A DNA stretch of 64,000 bases from Sclerodactyla briareus (Eukaryota; Echinodermata; Holothuroidea; Dendrochirotida; Sclerodactylidae). Shown one piece after another: positions 33,185 through 44,664 of the stretch (position 1 is its first letter; each line of letters begins with the position of its first letter). The position numbers and the translations under genes were made by a program. The notes under the pieces are model-generated. The model was not told the origin of the DNA. It did no database searches and saw nothing but the letters and a program-made list of their open reading frames with translations. The stretch lies in the NCBI GenBank assembly GCA_026419785.1, contig JAODTK010005632.1, positions 62,001-126,000 on the forward strand. The letters run 5' to 3'.

Positions 33185-33313
33185 GAGCATCAGTCGAGAG
33201 CAGAACGGGCAGTGAGGGTCTTCATAGACGAGGACAAGCCCGGTCAACAGCGTGGAGTGAAAGAACTGATGACGGCATCGTGCTGGAGACTGTGCGCCTT
33301 CAATCCTAAATGA
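33185..33313 (+). CDS. candidate terminal exon with two open frames
   Basis: A pyrimidine tract (TTTCCTTTTTTAG) precedes a block open in two frames up to closely spaced stops. One frame reads EHQSRAERAVRVFIDEDKPG and ends at 33313. The other contains STAWSERTDDGIVLETVRLQ and ends at 33309, and would fit a receptor's cytoplasmic end. I cannot tell which frame, if either, is used. No upstream exon is recognised. Confidence 0.25.
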   Translation, partial: EHQSRAERAVRVFIDEDKPGQQRGVKELMTASCWRLCAFNPK

Positions 33314-33539
33314 GTCGTCAAGTGTACAATGTAATTGGTTTCATAACATTATAACTCCAGTTGACGCACTATTGTGCTCCATGCAGTAGCAAAATTTTAT
33401 CAAATGGGCGGGAGAGGGGGAGATAACAACGTTCTGGATTGTTCTTTATCGGGGAGAAAAAATGCAGAGAGAAATGTATCCATGGATTGGGCAGGGGGAT
33501 AACTAAGCATTGCTCAATCTTGAGTTGGCCAGTCAGTCC

Positions 33540-33725
33540 CCGCTGCCGCGCGAACCCGGGCACGGGGGCAAGAGCGAGGCACGGTGAGTGAGACAGAGGG
33601 ACCAACTCGCCGCAGAAGGCATGGGCGGAGGAAACCCCCCCCGGCTCGGGCGTTCGCGGCCGGCGGCGGGAGCATAGCCGAGGAGACGCACGCGCGCGGG
33701 CGCCCCGGCGCTGTCCCGTCCGCCT
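33540..33725. other. GC-rich, CpG-dense island
   Basis: About 185 bases of strongly GC- and CpG-rich sequence are embedded in AT-rich DNA, with abrupt edges. The long open frames on both strands here are explained by the scarcity of stop codons. It could be a promoter-type island or an inserted fragment from a GC-rich locus such as a ribosomal DNA spacer. I could not match it to a conserved rRNA segment. Confidence 0.6.
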
Positions 33726-34419
33726 TCCAGCAAATGTCATTAATGGCAATACACAATGTCAAATATTGATACTGAATCAGGGCTTTTCACCGAGGCATAA
33801 CACAACCACACAAGAACTGAAACTGAGCTCATGAATATCACTCATTTGAACTCATTTTTTTTGAAACACGAAGAAAATCTTTCGACGAAGCCTCAAAGTG
33901 ACGGTAGAACACCTGACTAATTTTGAAATATTGATTAGGGAAAACTCCTGGTGGGGTGAATCGGGGGAACATATATGACTGACTCGGGATGCGAGAATCA
34001 CTCCATCGACAGATTGTATATATACGCAAGTATAGTGGGGCTGTTCCATAAAATGTCCCCTGCTGAAGCATGGCCAGATTAGATCATACGCTAATCTTGA
34101 AAACAACATGCGCAACCAAAAAATAATGAACATGGCACACCAGAACGCGAACTGACCGAAAGAGCGAGTGTTAGGCTTTGAGCGCCGCTGTGAATGTGGA
34201 GATCAATACAATAAAACGCATACTTGCGGTATATTTTCTTTTAAGTCAGAATTTGTCATGACGTTTGTTAGTGCATGGAATGTGGGAAATACGCGAAGCT
34301 CCCCTTTGGGCTAATAGAATATCAACGGCGCGGTATTCTGGCGAGTGTAATAATTCGTGAAACTACTTAGTCAATGAAACGCAGAAAATCATGAACGAAA
34401 TGTAATGTATCGAAGAGCA
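33726..34419. other. non-coding, nothing recognised
   Basis: No domain-bearing ORF or repeat was recognised before the next LINE. Confidence 0.35.
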
Positions 34420-35812
34420 TGTATGGTCCCACTCCCAAAAGGTCCGTCAATTACTTGCATGAATGACTCGCGCCCTGTCGCATTAAATCAGTGGTATGAA
34501 ATTTATGAGAAGCTGTTTTGAATTCCATCAGATCTCTCCTCACTCATGATATGGCCCCCCCTCAATTGCGTACACAAAGGTCGAGTACAGAAATGCGATA
34601 CTTTTCTACTCTTACTCGACAAGGCCTACTCTCATCTCGAAAACCCTAGAGCCAATGTGTCATCCCGCATTATGTACTTTGACTTCTCCTCCGCCTTCCA
34701 CACAATTCAACCCCATGTTTTAGTCAAGAAACTAATTGACCATGAAATGTAATACCCCCATCATTGATTTGGTGGATACTCGACTATCTCAAGAAAACGT
34801 AACCAATTTGTCCGATTGAACAGTGTAGTCAAGTCTGGGGTAGTGACATAACCAAAGGAGCTCCCCAAGGTACAGTTTGGCCCCTTTTCTATTTACCACT
34901 ATACACGTCTGACATCCGTTTTACTCATTCCTCCTGATCTATTGTTAAATATGCAGGCGGACACGCATTATTGGGCTTAATGTTCAATGATGATGAGTCC
35001 ACGACTGATCTCAAAATAAATAGGTTCGTGGATTAGAAATGATATCGATTTTAGAAGTGTGTGCACCGGGTCACATAATGACCACCGTTCAATTAACAAT
35101 GATGAAATTGAAAGAGTATCGCGAATATAAATATTCTAGGTTGATGGTATTGATGATGAGTGAAATGGAAGGAGGGCAGTTCGGACGTTGGTGAACAAAG
35201 GCTAAAACCCTGTCTGTACTGCTTACGTAAACTGAACATTTTCAATGTTTAATTCAGACATACTGATATCTTTTATGACTCGGTATCTGTTCACTCTTGA
35301 CATACTGTGTTGGGCTGGTAACTGTGACACAACTCACATGAAAATAATGATGAATTATCAGCGTGAAGGCAAGATTGTTAATGGAGTTCTGCCATGTCTC
35401 AACACGCTCTATGAGCGCTAGGGTGCGAACGAAATTGAAATCATTGAAGACCGCGGCATCCAATTTATTGCAACGTGATGAAGTCTATCCATCGTAGTGG
35501 AAGAGATTGAGGGCGGTAAGGTAATGTATAGAACTGACAAATATCGCTCTTCATCAGGTAGTGCAGTTAGCCTCCACAATGAATGAACTTTACCAGGTAG
35601 AGTTTTATCTCCCTACCCACACGCTCGTACATTTTCACATTTTGCTAATGTTTTACGCGAATATCATACGTCTTCGTTAGCCTTTTAGTATTCCACAACT
35701 GACCTGTTCTCATAATGTGTATCTGTGTTTTAGTATTGTCATATATGTTACTGCAGACTTGTAATTATTCCGTTTATCGAGGATCCAATAAAGTATCTAT
35801 CTATCTATCTAT
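34420..35812 (+). mobile_element. Rex/CR1-like LINE 3' half with TATC tail
   Basis: Plus-strand reverse-transcriptase blocks: LLDKAYSHLENPRA (about 34610), MYFDFSSAFHTIQPHVL (34672-34722, the box with the first catalytic Asp), GAPQGTVWP (34857-34883), then YAGGHA (34950-34967) where the YADDTA catalytic motif should be, and a C-terminal region to about 35470. The element ends with a long 3' UTR, AATAAAG and a TATC tetranucleotide run (35793-35812), a usual type of 3' end for this group. Both aspartates of the YADD box have become glycine, so this copy could not polymerise even if its frame were whole. It lacks the endonuclease half and is probably 5' truncated. Confidence 0.8.
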
Positions 35813-36189
35813 GGTTGTGGAATGATCAATGGGCCCTCCACAGCAACCAGGCAACAGTCTGGGAATTTTTAGGCAAAGCAATCCGGGACCTTTGTACTTC
35901 AAGGAGGGATTACATGTCCGTCATCATGCTGTCTGTGCTTTATGCTCTGTTGTTGACCGGCACCACGAGGGGTCGAGATTATGTAAAACAATCAAACAGC
36001 ATGCTGACTGGTCTCGTCGCAGGACCAGCAATCAACGCGATTTGATTGTTCATAATCATGTAATAGCTCCATACACCCCCACCATGTCAAACACCGCGCG
36101 TGGTCACTCCGTAACGGAGTTTTTCAGTTTTCAGGGTCTCGAACAATCACTTTGCGTGCAAGTCAAGATGTTTGTGTTTGCGTATTGAG
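35813..36189. other. flank between LINE and inverted repeat
   Basis: There are two overlapping open frames (35815-36188) without a recognised domain. No repeat structure seen. Confidence 0.35.
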
Positions 36190-36800
36190 ATTGTTATACG
36201 ACCCAGTATGTAAACAAGTGACCAGAAGTAACAACTTGGTCCAAAATGCAACAACTTTTCGACCAAAATGTAACAATTTGGAAAGGCGGGGTCCAGAAGT
36301 AACAAGTTCTACCCAAAATGTAACAATCTGAGGACTGTTTTCAAAACACAACACGGCTATGGGGGGGTTACCACTCGCCCTAGAGGAGGCTGTGGGCGTT
36401 CATGCATGACGAAATGGCGCAATAATAGTGGGGTAAATTTGGGGCCCCTCAGAAATCACATAGTCGACTCTAACCGTTATGCCGAGTATTATGCTGAAAC
36501 CCCGAACTCATAGCATGTTTCGTTTCCTGAGTAATGGGCGAGGGCTTCAATTAGGGCGTCGTGTGGGCGCATATGTCATCCCTTGATCCAACGAGACGCA
36601 AAACATCTTTTTTGGGGTATTTTGTGGCCTGATTTAATGGTATCTCTCACATATGACGTGCCTAGTTCTACTGCAATGGCGCTAGGCGTACTCTATTACT
36701 TATATGGGCGTTGCACCGCCCCTAAAATTGGTCAAATTGCTTATTACAGCCTAATTAGTCCAATTCAGTTTAACTAGCTTGTCGTGCTTGTTATATATTG
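36190..36800 (+). repeat. left arm of a 0.6-0.7-kb inverted repeat
   Basis: This segment matches the reverse complement of 43930-44664. It starts with TTGTTA...GACYCA, followed by degenerate CCAAAATGTAACAA subterminal repeats. Then come TTTTCAAAACACAACACGGC, GCCGAGTATTATGCTGA, GGGCGTCGTGTGGGCGCATA and GCCTAATTAGT. The arms differ by many substitutions and indels. Either they are the terminal inverted repeats of one large DNA element, or two copies of a smaller element in opposite orientation. Confidence 0.75.
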
Positions 36801-38619
36801 GTTGATTTTCCAATGGAATTGAGGAAACCCTACTCCCCAGGGGAAACTTTTCAGCCTGAATTGCTCCCAGAGGAAAGGGGCTGACAATTTTTTTACGCAG
36901 ATAGAGCACTCGAAATACCACTGAACCATGTTCTTGTTTTTGGCGTAGAACGTCATCAGTGGGCGCAGCATCCCCTGACGCAAGTCCATTTTTCACTATT
37001 AACGGTCGGGTTGGGAACCGTTTACAGCTCTGCGAGGGTAATTGCCTGAAATGAAATGGATTTCGTTGATTTATCGGCTGTGAAAATGCTCCATGCATTC
37101 GAAACAAGGTCTATCGATTTCCTCGTTATATCAGTGCTATGAACTGGCAACGTTTTGTCAAAGAGCTTGACATTATCTGTTTTAAAAAAATGCACCTGAT
37201 ATTAACCCTGACCTAAAATGGGGTTTTGTGAACATTTGCATTGGGCGCCATTTTGTTTTAGGGTGCCACGTGCCCCCCCCCCAAAAAAAAAATCTGGGGC
37301 GACCTAGATCTGTAATACCTATGAAATTAGAACTTTAATACGTAACTTTATTTTTCATCCCCTTAACCCCTCCCCTAACACCACCCACTTTGGTCACGTG
37401 ACCTTCACGGGTATTCGCATTAACGTCATTTGCTAAAATTTCAATGAATTTACTTATTTTTTTGTACATTAGTGTTACTGGGGGTGGGGAGGGGGTCGGT
37501 GAATCCACTTTCATGCTGATTACGATATGGGACCCCTCGTGCCGTACAGATTTTTTTCCGTAAGGAAGCGCCTTATTAGTATTTTGTGGGGGCGTACTCG
37601 CTAACGGTAGCTCCGATCGAACTAAAATGCCTGGAATCCCCAGAGGTCGGACACAGTGCGCAAATTAATGTATGAATAGGGAGTGTATAATTTCCATGAT
37701 GGTATCAACCGGGGACTTGTAAAGCTCATAATGAGATAAAACAAGTGCCGTCTTGTACTGGCGGACAGCCAAATTCCCCGGTCGGCCTAATACACGGTAT
37801 GTTTTCGCCATTTCTAGTTATGTTTGTTCACATATAACTGAACCTCTACTGACATCGTCATAACCATGGAATGACTAGGAACTTTGTCTACCACATTGGC
37901 CTAATATTTGCTAATCCGTGCCCAGCAACAAGTCTTTTGTTTGTTTGGCAAGCAAAACTCATTCCTAAGCCTGTGGCAGTGGACAGTGGAAACAACAACT
38001 CCCACAGAATTTGAATAGCTGACATTGTTGACCATCATAGTTATAGTTGGAACACTCCTCAAGTTACAATTCAACAGCATTTTAGGTTGTGTGTGGGGTG
38101 GGGAGGGGGGCCAGTTCCCTATGGCCAATGAAAGCTATCTGTGCCCACATATTTCTAGGTCACCAATAGAATTGGCCGAGGGATGTAATGTAAAACAAAT
38201 CCTGCAGAGGCCAGGACTAATGTAAATAGGGCCGAGAGCGAGATGTGATAAAAAGGACAAATCATCTTCCCCTTTTTGGGAAATAGGTTTTATTGTTAAC
38301 TAGGCTGCAGACATGGAAACTTCTGACAGAGATAAGGTAAACACTGTCAGCAGCAATTTTCCGAGCCTCAAACGGCCTGAAACATGCATTTGTGAGCAGT
38401 AGTAATTGACATAATGAACATTGCGAATCGAGCATGTCGAATCAAAAGGTGCAAATTTAATCATGGGGACGGATGTCCGGACTGTATGGGTCTAATAGCG
38501 GTCCGCCCGCCATAATTTTTCAGCTCCATCAGTCTTGTATGGCTGAGAAAAGGGCATTTTGGACTCTACAGTACTGATAAACCAAAACGAACCATTTTTG
38601 GTATACGCGTTTTTACTTT
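36801..38619. other. interior between inverted repeat and CR1, no gene recognised
   Basis: A 118-codon minus-strand frame (36751-37107) has no recognised domain. C- and G-rich runs occur at 37274-37283 and 37479-37500. If the inverted repeats are one element, this and 43152-43929 are its interior; no transposase motif was seen. Confidence 0.4.
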
Positions 38620-39366
38620 TTTGAAATCACAGAAATCCCCTCGAAAATATGAACACCAAATGGCAACACCAACGTCAAGACGTCCTCGAATTATTCTCTC
38701 AGTTTACAAAGTATTTTGCTTTCCATTTTCGTCATTATTCCTAGTTGCTCTCGTGAGTGGTTTGTGTTCTCTGTTCGTATTTCCAGTGGTGTTTGAGCGG
38801 TTTTGAGTCTCTCAGCGTGAGTTGTTCACATTTGGGGCTATTTTGCTCTAGGCCAATCGTTCCCCTCCCTAGCAAAGCCTCGCTTTCTGCGTCCGTACCT
38901 AGTGTGTAATTCGCTGGTCATAGCGTATGAATTAAACTTGGTGTGGATGCCGCTGTGGTGGAGTGTTGAGGTGCTATTGTATTTGCGTAAATAGGTCGTT
39001 TTGTCTCTTGCTTTTGTTTGCTCCGGGGGCCGTGTGCAGGTAGCACTTCTGGCTTCTTTGTCCGACAGTATTGCTTTTTTTTCTCCGTCAGTGGGTTAGT
39101 GCGCTTGCTGCTGTGTGTGGTGTATTTTCTATCTGATTAGTGTTGATAGTGTAGGCTATATAGTTTCTGTACATTTTGGACCTCCTATAATGTATTCTTA
39201 TTTTGTAAGTGCGACCGTGGTTAAAATGGAAACGTGAGTTAAACGAGTTGTTTGTGAGTGTTTTCCTTTTACTTTATTCTTTCTTTTGCCATAAGTATTT
39301 TTGTCACTGGTAAGCCCCCCTACTTTTTATTTTCGTACTTTATTTCTGGTCTATTTATATGCTGTT

Positions 39367-40440
39367 ATGGGAGGGAAGGATAGGCTGCTAGCTTGTCAGG
39401 GTTGTGATATGTGGATTGAGTTATCTGAAGTCAGGGTGAGTTTTAAGGGGGTGAGCTTTGAGGACACTTAAGGCGGATGGGTATCTTTATAGAGTGTAAG
39501 AAGTGTCTCGACTAAGCCGAGCTAGGGGATGGGTATATTTATAGATGTGACGAAGGTTAGATAGCCGAGCTGAAGCGAGGTTGGGCAGTGATGTCAGTGG
39601 AAGAGGTTAGGGGGGGTTGCATGCGCCGATTAGAACGGAAGTAGTGGTTGATCCTGGCCTTGACACTAGTAATAGTGTTGTGTGTGGCAGTTGAGGGGAG
39701 GCGGTTGCAGGGGGGCAGTTGGAGTGGGGGGCGGGGGCGAGTACAGAGGGGGGGCGGCAGTCAGAGCGGGTGGTTTCAGTCGGGGTGGAGGGAAGGGAAG
39801 GTGGACTTTTGGGGGAGGGATAAGTTAAAAGGGAAGTGTTTGGGAGTGGCGGATTCGATTGTCCGTGTGGGACAGGGGAAGTAGTCGCGTGGATAAGCTG
39901 AAGCGTACGCGCGTTTGTCTTCAGGGGGCTAGGGTGGAGGATATTAGTGGAGGGTAAACAGGATCGGGGGGGATGAGGGGGTGGTGGCTGTCGAGATAGG
40001 CACTAATAATCTCCGGGGTTTGACAGTCAGGACTCATAAGATACGATTACGTGAACGTGCGCAGCTGAAGTCCACTGGTCGAAAGTCGCTATTGTGCATT
40101 TACCTAGGTTTACGGTGCGTTGCAGGTCGGACGATAGCGGGTCTCACTAGGTGGTTAAATTGGAGTGTGCTGGGGAGGGCGTTCAGTTTGTGGAGTTTCG
40201 TGTTCTGGGGAAGGAGGGATATTTTCGCTAAGAATGGTCTTTTCACCTTAATGGTGAGGGGGCTTCACTGTTAGCACGTTGGTCAAATTTTCTGCGTGAG
40301 GGTGTTAAACTAAAATTCGGGGCGAGGGTTGTTTTAGGTTGTCGTAGGCTTCCTGGCAGGGTTGTAAATAGTAAGCAGCGCAGTGGGAGGTCTGGCGAGG
40401 TCAACAGTAGCGATAGATATGTTAGCCAGCTGTCGTTTTT
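39367..40440 (+). pseudogene. CR1 ORF1: zinc-finger-like start and SGNH-esterase-like region
   Basis: The frame from ATG 39367 begins MGGKDRLLACQGCDMWIEL. The C-x2-C-x2-W pattern recalls a PHD-type finger, which is known at the start of some CR1 ORF1 proteins. Further on, in other frames, are VADSIVRVG (about 39847), equivalent to the GDS block of SGNH hydrolases, and VVAVEIGTNNLRG (39979-40017), equivalent to the GTND-type block. CR1 ORF1 proteins with an esterase domain are established; their role in retrotransposition is unclear. The catalytic Ser is present, but the preceding Gly reads Ala. Stops (for example soon after 39460) and frameshifts break the ORF. The C-terminal half is only faintly visible. 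Confidence 0.6.
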
Positions 40441-43060
40441 CTGTGCTAATGTTCAAAAGTATCAGGAACACGTTTGATGAGTTGCAGAGTATAGGACAGG
40501 AAACAAGCCTGACGTCCTTGGATTACAGAGTCGTGGTTGAACAGTGATATTCCACAGCCGAAGTTCCAACTTCCTGGTTTTTTGTTTATAGGCAAGATAG
40601 GATAGATACCTCTCCGTGGCATTGGTCGGTGGAGTTTGTTGTAGGTGAGGTCTGACTTGAATATTTGAAAAGGCCGATATTGGTGTAAGTTTTGGCAACT
40701 CGGTTTTGGTGTGAAATTCCGCTAACTATCTGGTATTCCACAGTCTTTATTAGTGGCGTTGTTGTACCTTCTCCAATTTTGATCTGAAGACAACAACTCT
40801 TTACTTTCTACCATGCTTTTGAAATTTCTGGGACGAGTACAATTATTATGGGTGATTTCTTGGTCCAATGGGACTAGTGGCAGTCATGGATCTGGCTTTC
40901 AATGTCAGCAGTGATTGTTCCTTTCTCAGCATGTAACATTTCCTACAGAAAGCATAATATTTTGGATTTAGTTTGAGCAGTGATCAAGAGTCTGTAGATA
41001 AGGTAGAGAGATTGGTAGGTAAGCTCGGTGCAAGTGATCACGAATTTTTTAGCTTTCAATGTGTCGTGTTCTGTCAATATCCACGCGGTAGAGCGTGTTC
41101 CTGTTGCGAGGAGGCCGATGTGGAGGCATTCCAGGTTTTGTAACAAGGTAGATTGGCATAAATTGGTAGGAAAGTACGAATGCTGTTTGACTCTTGGATG
41201 GTTCATTGAAAGGTTAAGAGGTTATGAAATTTACGTTCCTTGGAGGGAAACGCGCAGTAAGAACAAGAGGCCTTCTGGGATGAAAAGGGAAGTTTTTCTC
41301 GCCATCAAACGTAAGCGACCCTTATGGCGACTTTATCGTTCTTCGGGTCGGGTGATCATGAGGAGCATTCAAAAGTTCAGCCAAAAGCTTGTCCAGCGTT
41401 AGTTTCTGAGCTAAACTTATTCGAGAGCAGATTGCCTCTCATATCAAGGAGAATCCTCGTGCATTTCTCTTATGTGAGAGGGAAGCAGAAAGTCAAGGAA
41501 AACATTGGTCCTTTGATAGATTCCAACTCGGGTTGTACAATCAGCGATAGCCAGGAGATGGCTTAGGTTCTTAATAATTACTTCTCGTTTATGTTTTTAC
41601 TCATGAGAATGGATTAATTTGGTGACAGTTGTCGGGGTTCCCGCAGGAGTAGTGGTAATAAATGGGGTGGTTCGTCTGTTAAGTAAGGAGACACTGCAGA
41701 AGCCCAAAAGTGATAAAGCTCCTGGTACTGACGGAGTTATCATTTCTTACTAAAATCCTTGCCGACGAGTTGTTGTTCCCTTAGCTCTTATTTTCAATAA
41801 GACTACAATAAGGTATTGTTCCGGATGATGGACGAGAGCAAATGTTTCTCCTATTTTCAAGAAGGTAAACGGTCTCTTTCTTGTAATTACAGGCCAGTCA
41901 GTCCTACTAAGTGTAGTCTGAAGGAATGGAAATCAATCATTCGGGATCATATGGTTGATTATTTCAATGAGCATAGTTGTTAGAGCTTCTCAGCATGGGT
42001 TTGAGGAAGTCGTCGTGTTTGACTAATCTCTTGAAATTTATGGAAGATGTTACATGTTTTCTGTTGCCAACGGCAATGCTGTTGATTATAATTTTCTGGG
42101 TTTCAGAAAACTTTTGACAAGGTCCTCATGAGCGTCGCTCGTCAAAGGTTTTGGAGAGCTTTGGTATTGAGGGGAAGTTCAAGTGGACGTGAGTGGCTCC
42201 ATAAGATAAGGAACAACGAGTTGTCATGAATGGGCGGTCGTCTTCTTGGCAAAGGGTCACTAGTGGGGTTCCCAAGGGATCGGTTCTTGGGCGCTCCGTT
42301 GCTGGCGTAGAATGACGATCTTGAAGCGTTATGTTTAATTCCAGGGTTAAAGAAGGTTCGCAGACGGATTACTAAGTTGTTCGGGAGGTCGGTTCGAATG
42401 ATGATGCTGCAATTGTTCAAAGGGATCTGGATATAATTTCCAAATGGTGTCTTCCGAAATGGCAAATGTTTTTCAATGTCGGGGGGAAAAGTGCAACGTA
42501 TGCATGTTGGTTTCACAATAGCAACGTTCCTTCAAGTTGAATGGCCGCATATCAGGAGGTGTCCAGAAGAAAAAGTCTTGGGTTGGTTTCATTCTCTTTG
42601 AATGGTCAAGCAGTGTGCCGAAGATGCTAGAAGAGGTAACTGGATTCTTTGATTGAGACGTCACTTCAGTTCCTTGATAAGATATTGTTGTCAGGCTGTT
42701 TAAGCAACTGGTTGAGACCGACACCTAGAGTATTCTGTACAAGTGTGGAATCCCTACCTGCAAAAGACAGCAGGGTAACGGTTGACAGAAACGTTCAGGT
42801 TAGGCAATAGAATGACACTGTCTGGAAAAATTATCTTACGAGGAAAGATTTTCCAATGTTACTGCAAATTGAGGCCACTGTTCAAGCTCGTGGCAAGCGC
42901 TGCGAATGGACATCGTAACTATTTCTTCTCGCAGGAGGATCAATGAGTGAATTGTTTTCATGAAACTGTTGTTTGCTCTAAGAGTGTGAATGCGTCAAGG
43001 AAACAGTCTTATTATTTTTTTTTCAGAAATCACGGGCGTCGTAGTATTAGTGTGGTTTTG
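40441..43060 (+). pseudogene. CR1 ORF2: endonuclease and reverse transcriptase, broken
   Basis: The start resembles the CR1 AP-endonuclease (FFCANVQKYQ, then KPDVLGLQSRG, 40430-40530). Reverse transcriptase blocks follow: DKAPGTDGV (about 41710), CNYRPVSPT (about 41885), a box near 42100-42120 that should carry FDKV, GVPKGSVLG (42256-42282), and a shifted FADDTK-like box near 42355-42375. The thumb and C-terminal end (FFSQRR...NEW) lie at about 42930-42955. Stops and frame changes occur throughout. The normal job is target-primed reverse transcription at a nick made by the endonuclease. Confidence 0.75.
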
Positions 43061-43151
43061 GTCATTTTTCTTTCCTGGAATGGTGTGGCTTCGGGGTAGT
43101 TTATGCAGGATATATGCTTCCTGACCTCATTCACTAACTGAACTAAAATAT

Positions 43152-43929
43152 GATCGCGTAGAGAAACTAGGCACGAGAAATCGATTGGTGAACTTTCAGG
43201 TCGATACTATCATTTTTGGATGAGTAGTGGTTGAAAAAACAACTGACGACAGGCATTTTCAAGTTGAGCGTCACAATAGGCCAATAGCATTACCGGCTAT
43301 GTCCCAGCACGATAAATGCAATGAAATCAATTCCATTTCAGTGCACGAACCCTCTCAGAGCAACAAACGGTTACGGTCCTAACGGGTATAGGAAAAAAAT
43401 GGGACGTTCTACGCAAAAAATAACCAACATGTTCGATAGTATTTTCAGTAGTATTTCCAGCCCCTTTCAGTTGGGAGCCTATTTAGGCTTGACAAGTCTT
43501 TGTAGTATATCTAGTGCTTGTATATAATTAATTACGATTTGACTTATACCGTAAAAACGGATTATAATACATACCTGAATATTAATTGGCGCGCATGGGT
43601 GTGATGAAGCAAGTTTGGTGAAGGTTCCTCACCCGGCGTTCAATGGACTACGTTTAGGTCGGGGTATTTTCAGTTTTCCCCCTAACCCCTCTTAAATCCC
43701 CTAACCCCTCTATAATTATTTTTCAAAATGGGCAGTACCCGAGAAAACGAAGAAAATAATGTAGAAATAGTCCAAGACGACCTAGGTAAGCTCGTTTAAA
43801 TACAAAAGCTACATGAATTAATTACGTGACAACATGGCGACTTATGTGCAATGCCGAACGGGTTCGTGGGGGCAGTGGCGGGGAAACCCCACAATTCGTT
43901 CAAATATGAAACAATATTTAAAACAATGA
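43152..43929. other. interior sequence before the right inverted-repeat arm
   Basis: No domain-bearing ORF. Pyrimidine-rich tandem CCCCTAACCCCT words lie at 43678-43710, just upstream of a possible start exon (43728). Confidence 0.4.
43728..43785 (+). CDS. candidate first coding exon
   Basis: ATG in a good start context (TTCAAAATGGGC) opens MGSTRENEENNVEIVQDDL, then one base and a donor (CTAG|GTAAGC). The short, acidic peptide with an immediate strong donor looks like an initiating exon, but no downstream exon is recognised and it points into the right inverted-repeat arm. Chance is a fair alternative. Confidence 0.25.
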
Positions 43930-44664
43930 ATGGCAAGCCTAGTTAGACTGTTTATGAACTAATTAGGCTGTATTCGGCAATTTGACCCATTCTAGGGGAG
44001 TAGGCAACGGCCTATATAGGCAAATAGGAGTACGCCTTCGTGCCATCGCAATGGAACTAGGTACGTCATATTTTGTAAAGTACCACCAATTGAAATCAGA
44101 GCCACCGAATACCCCAGATAGGATGTTTTTGCGCACTTGTTGGAGCAGGGCTGCTTATGCGCCCACACGACGCCCCAATAGACGCCATCGCCAAAACTCA
44201 GGAAAGCAACATGCTATTGAGTTCGGGGTGTCAGCATAATACTCGGCATAAAGTTTAGAGTCGAACTATTTCATTTCCGAGGGGCGTAAATTTACCCCAC
44301 CCAAGGATTGCGCTATTCCGTCATGCATGCGCCTTTGGGTCTGAGACTGCAGTCGAAGTTAGCCAGACTCCGATAGCATCCTCACCAATTTGCACGCCAT
44401 TCCGACGCCCACAGCCTTCTCTAGGGCGATTGACGTAACACCCCCATAGCCGTGTTGTGTTTTGAAAACATTCCTCAGAGTGTTACATTTTGGTCAAAAT
44501 GTTGTTACATTTTGGACCATCTTCAAGAGTTGTCACATTTTGGGCGAAGTTGTGTACATTTGGCCCCACCGTTCAATGTTCACATTTTGCGTCGAAAGTT
44601 TTTTACATTTTGGACCAAGATTGTTTACATTCATCAATTGTTACATAATGAGTCGTAACAAGGC
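43930..44664 (-). repeat. right arm of the inverted repeat
   Basis: Reverse-complement counterpart of 36190-36800. The subterminal repeats are clearest here: ACATTTTGG-type words recur about every 20-35 bases between 44480 and 44625. The outer ends (TAACAAG on the right, TTGTTA on the left) correspond, but I see no clear target-site duplication beyond them. Confidence 0.75.

Larger units (their letters stand above)
38620..43151 (+). mobile_element. nearly complete CR1-type LINE, decayed
   Basis: Presumed 5' region (about 38620-39366), ORF1 (from ATG 39367), ORF2 (about 40440-43060) and a short 3' end (CACTAACTGAACTAAAAT, about 43134-43151) are in the expected order on one strand. The stretch from about 41437 to the end is repeated in the truncated copy at 60967-62792, which helps define the 3' boundary. 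The 5' limit is a guess from sequence character. It lies between the two inverted repeat arms, so it may have inserted into that element. Confidence 0.75.

Noticed and set aside
33369-33762. Several overlapping minus-strand frames rich in Pro, Arg and Ala
   Set aside because: They arise from the GC-rich island, where stop codons are rare in all frames.
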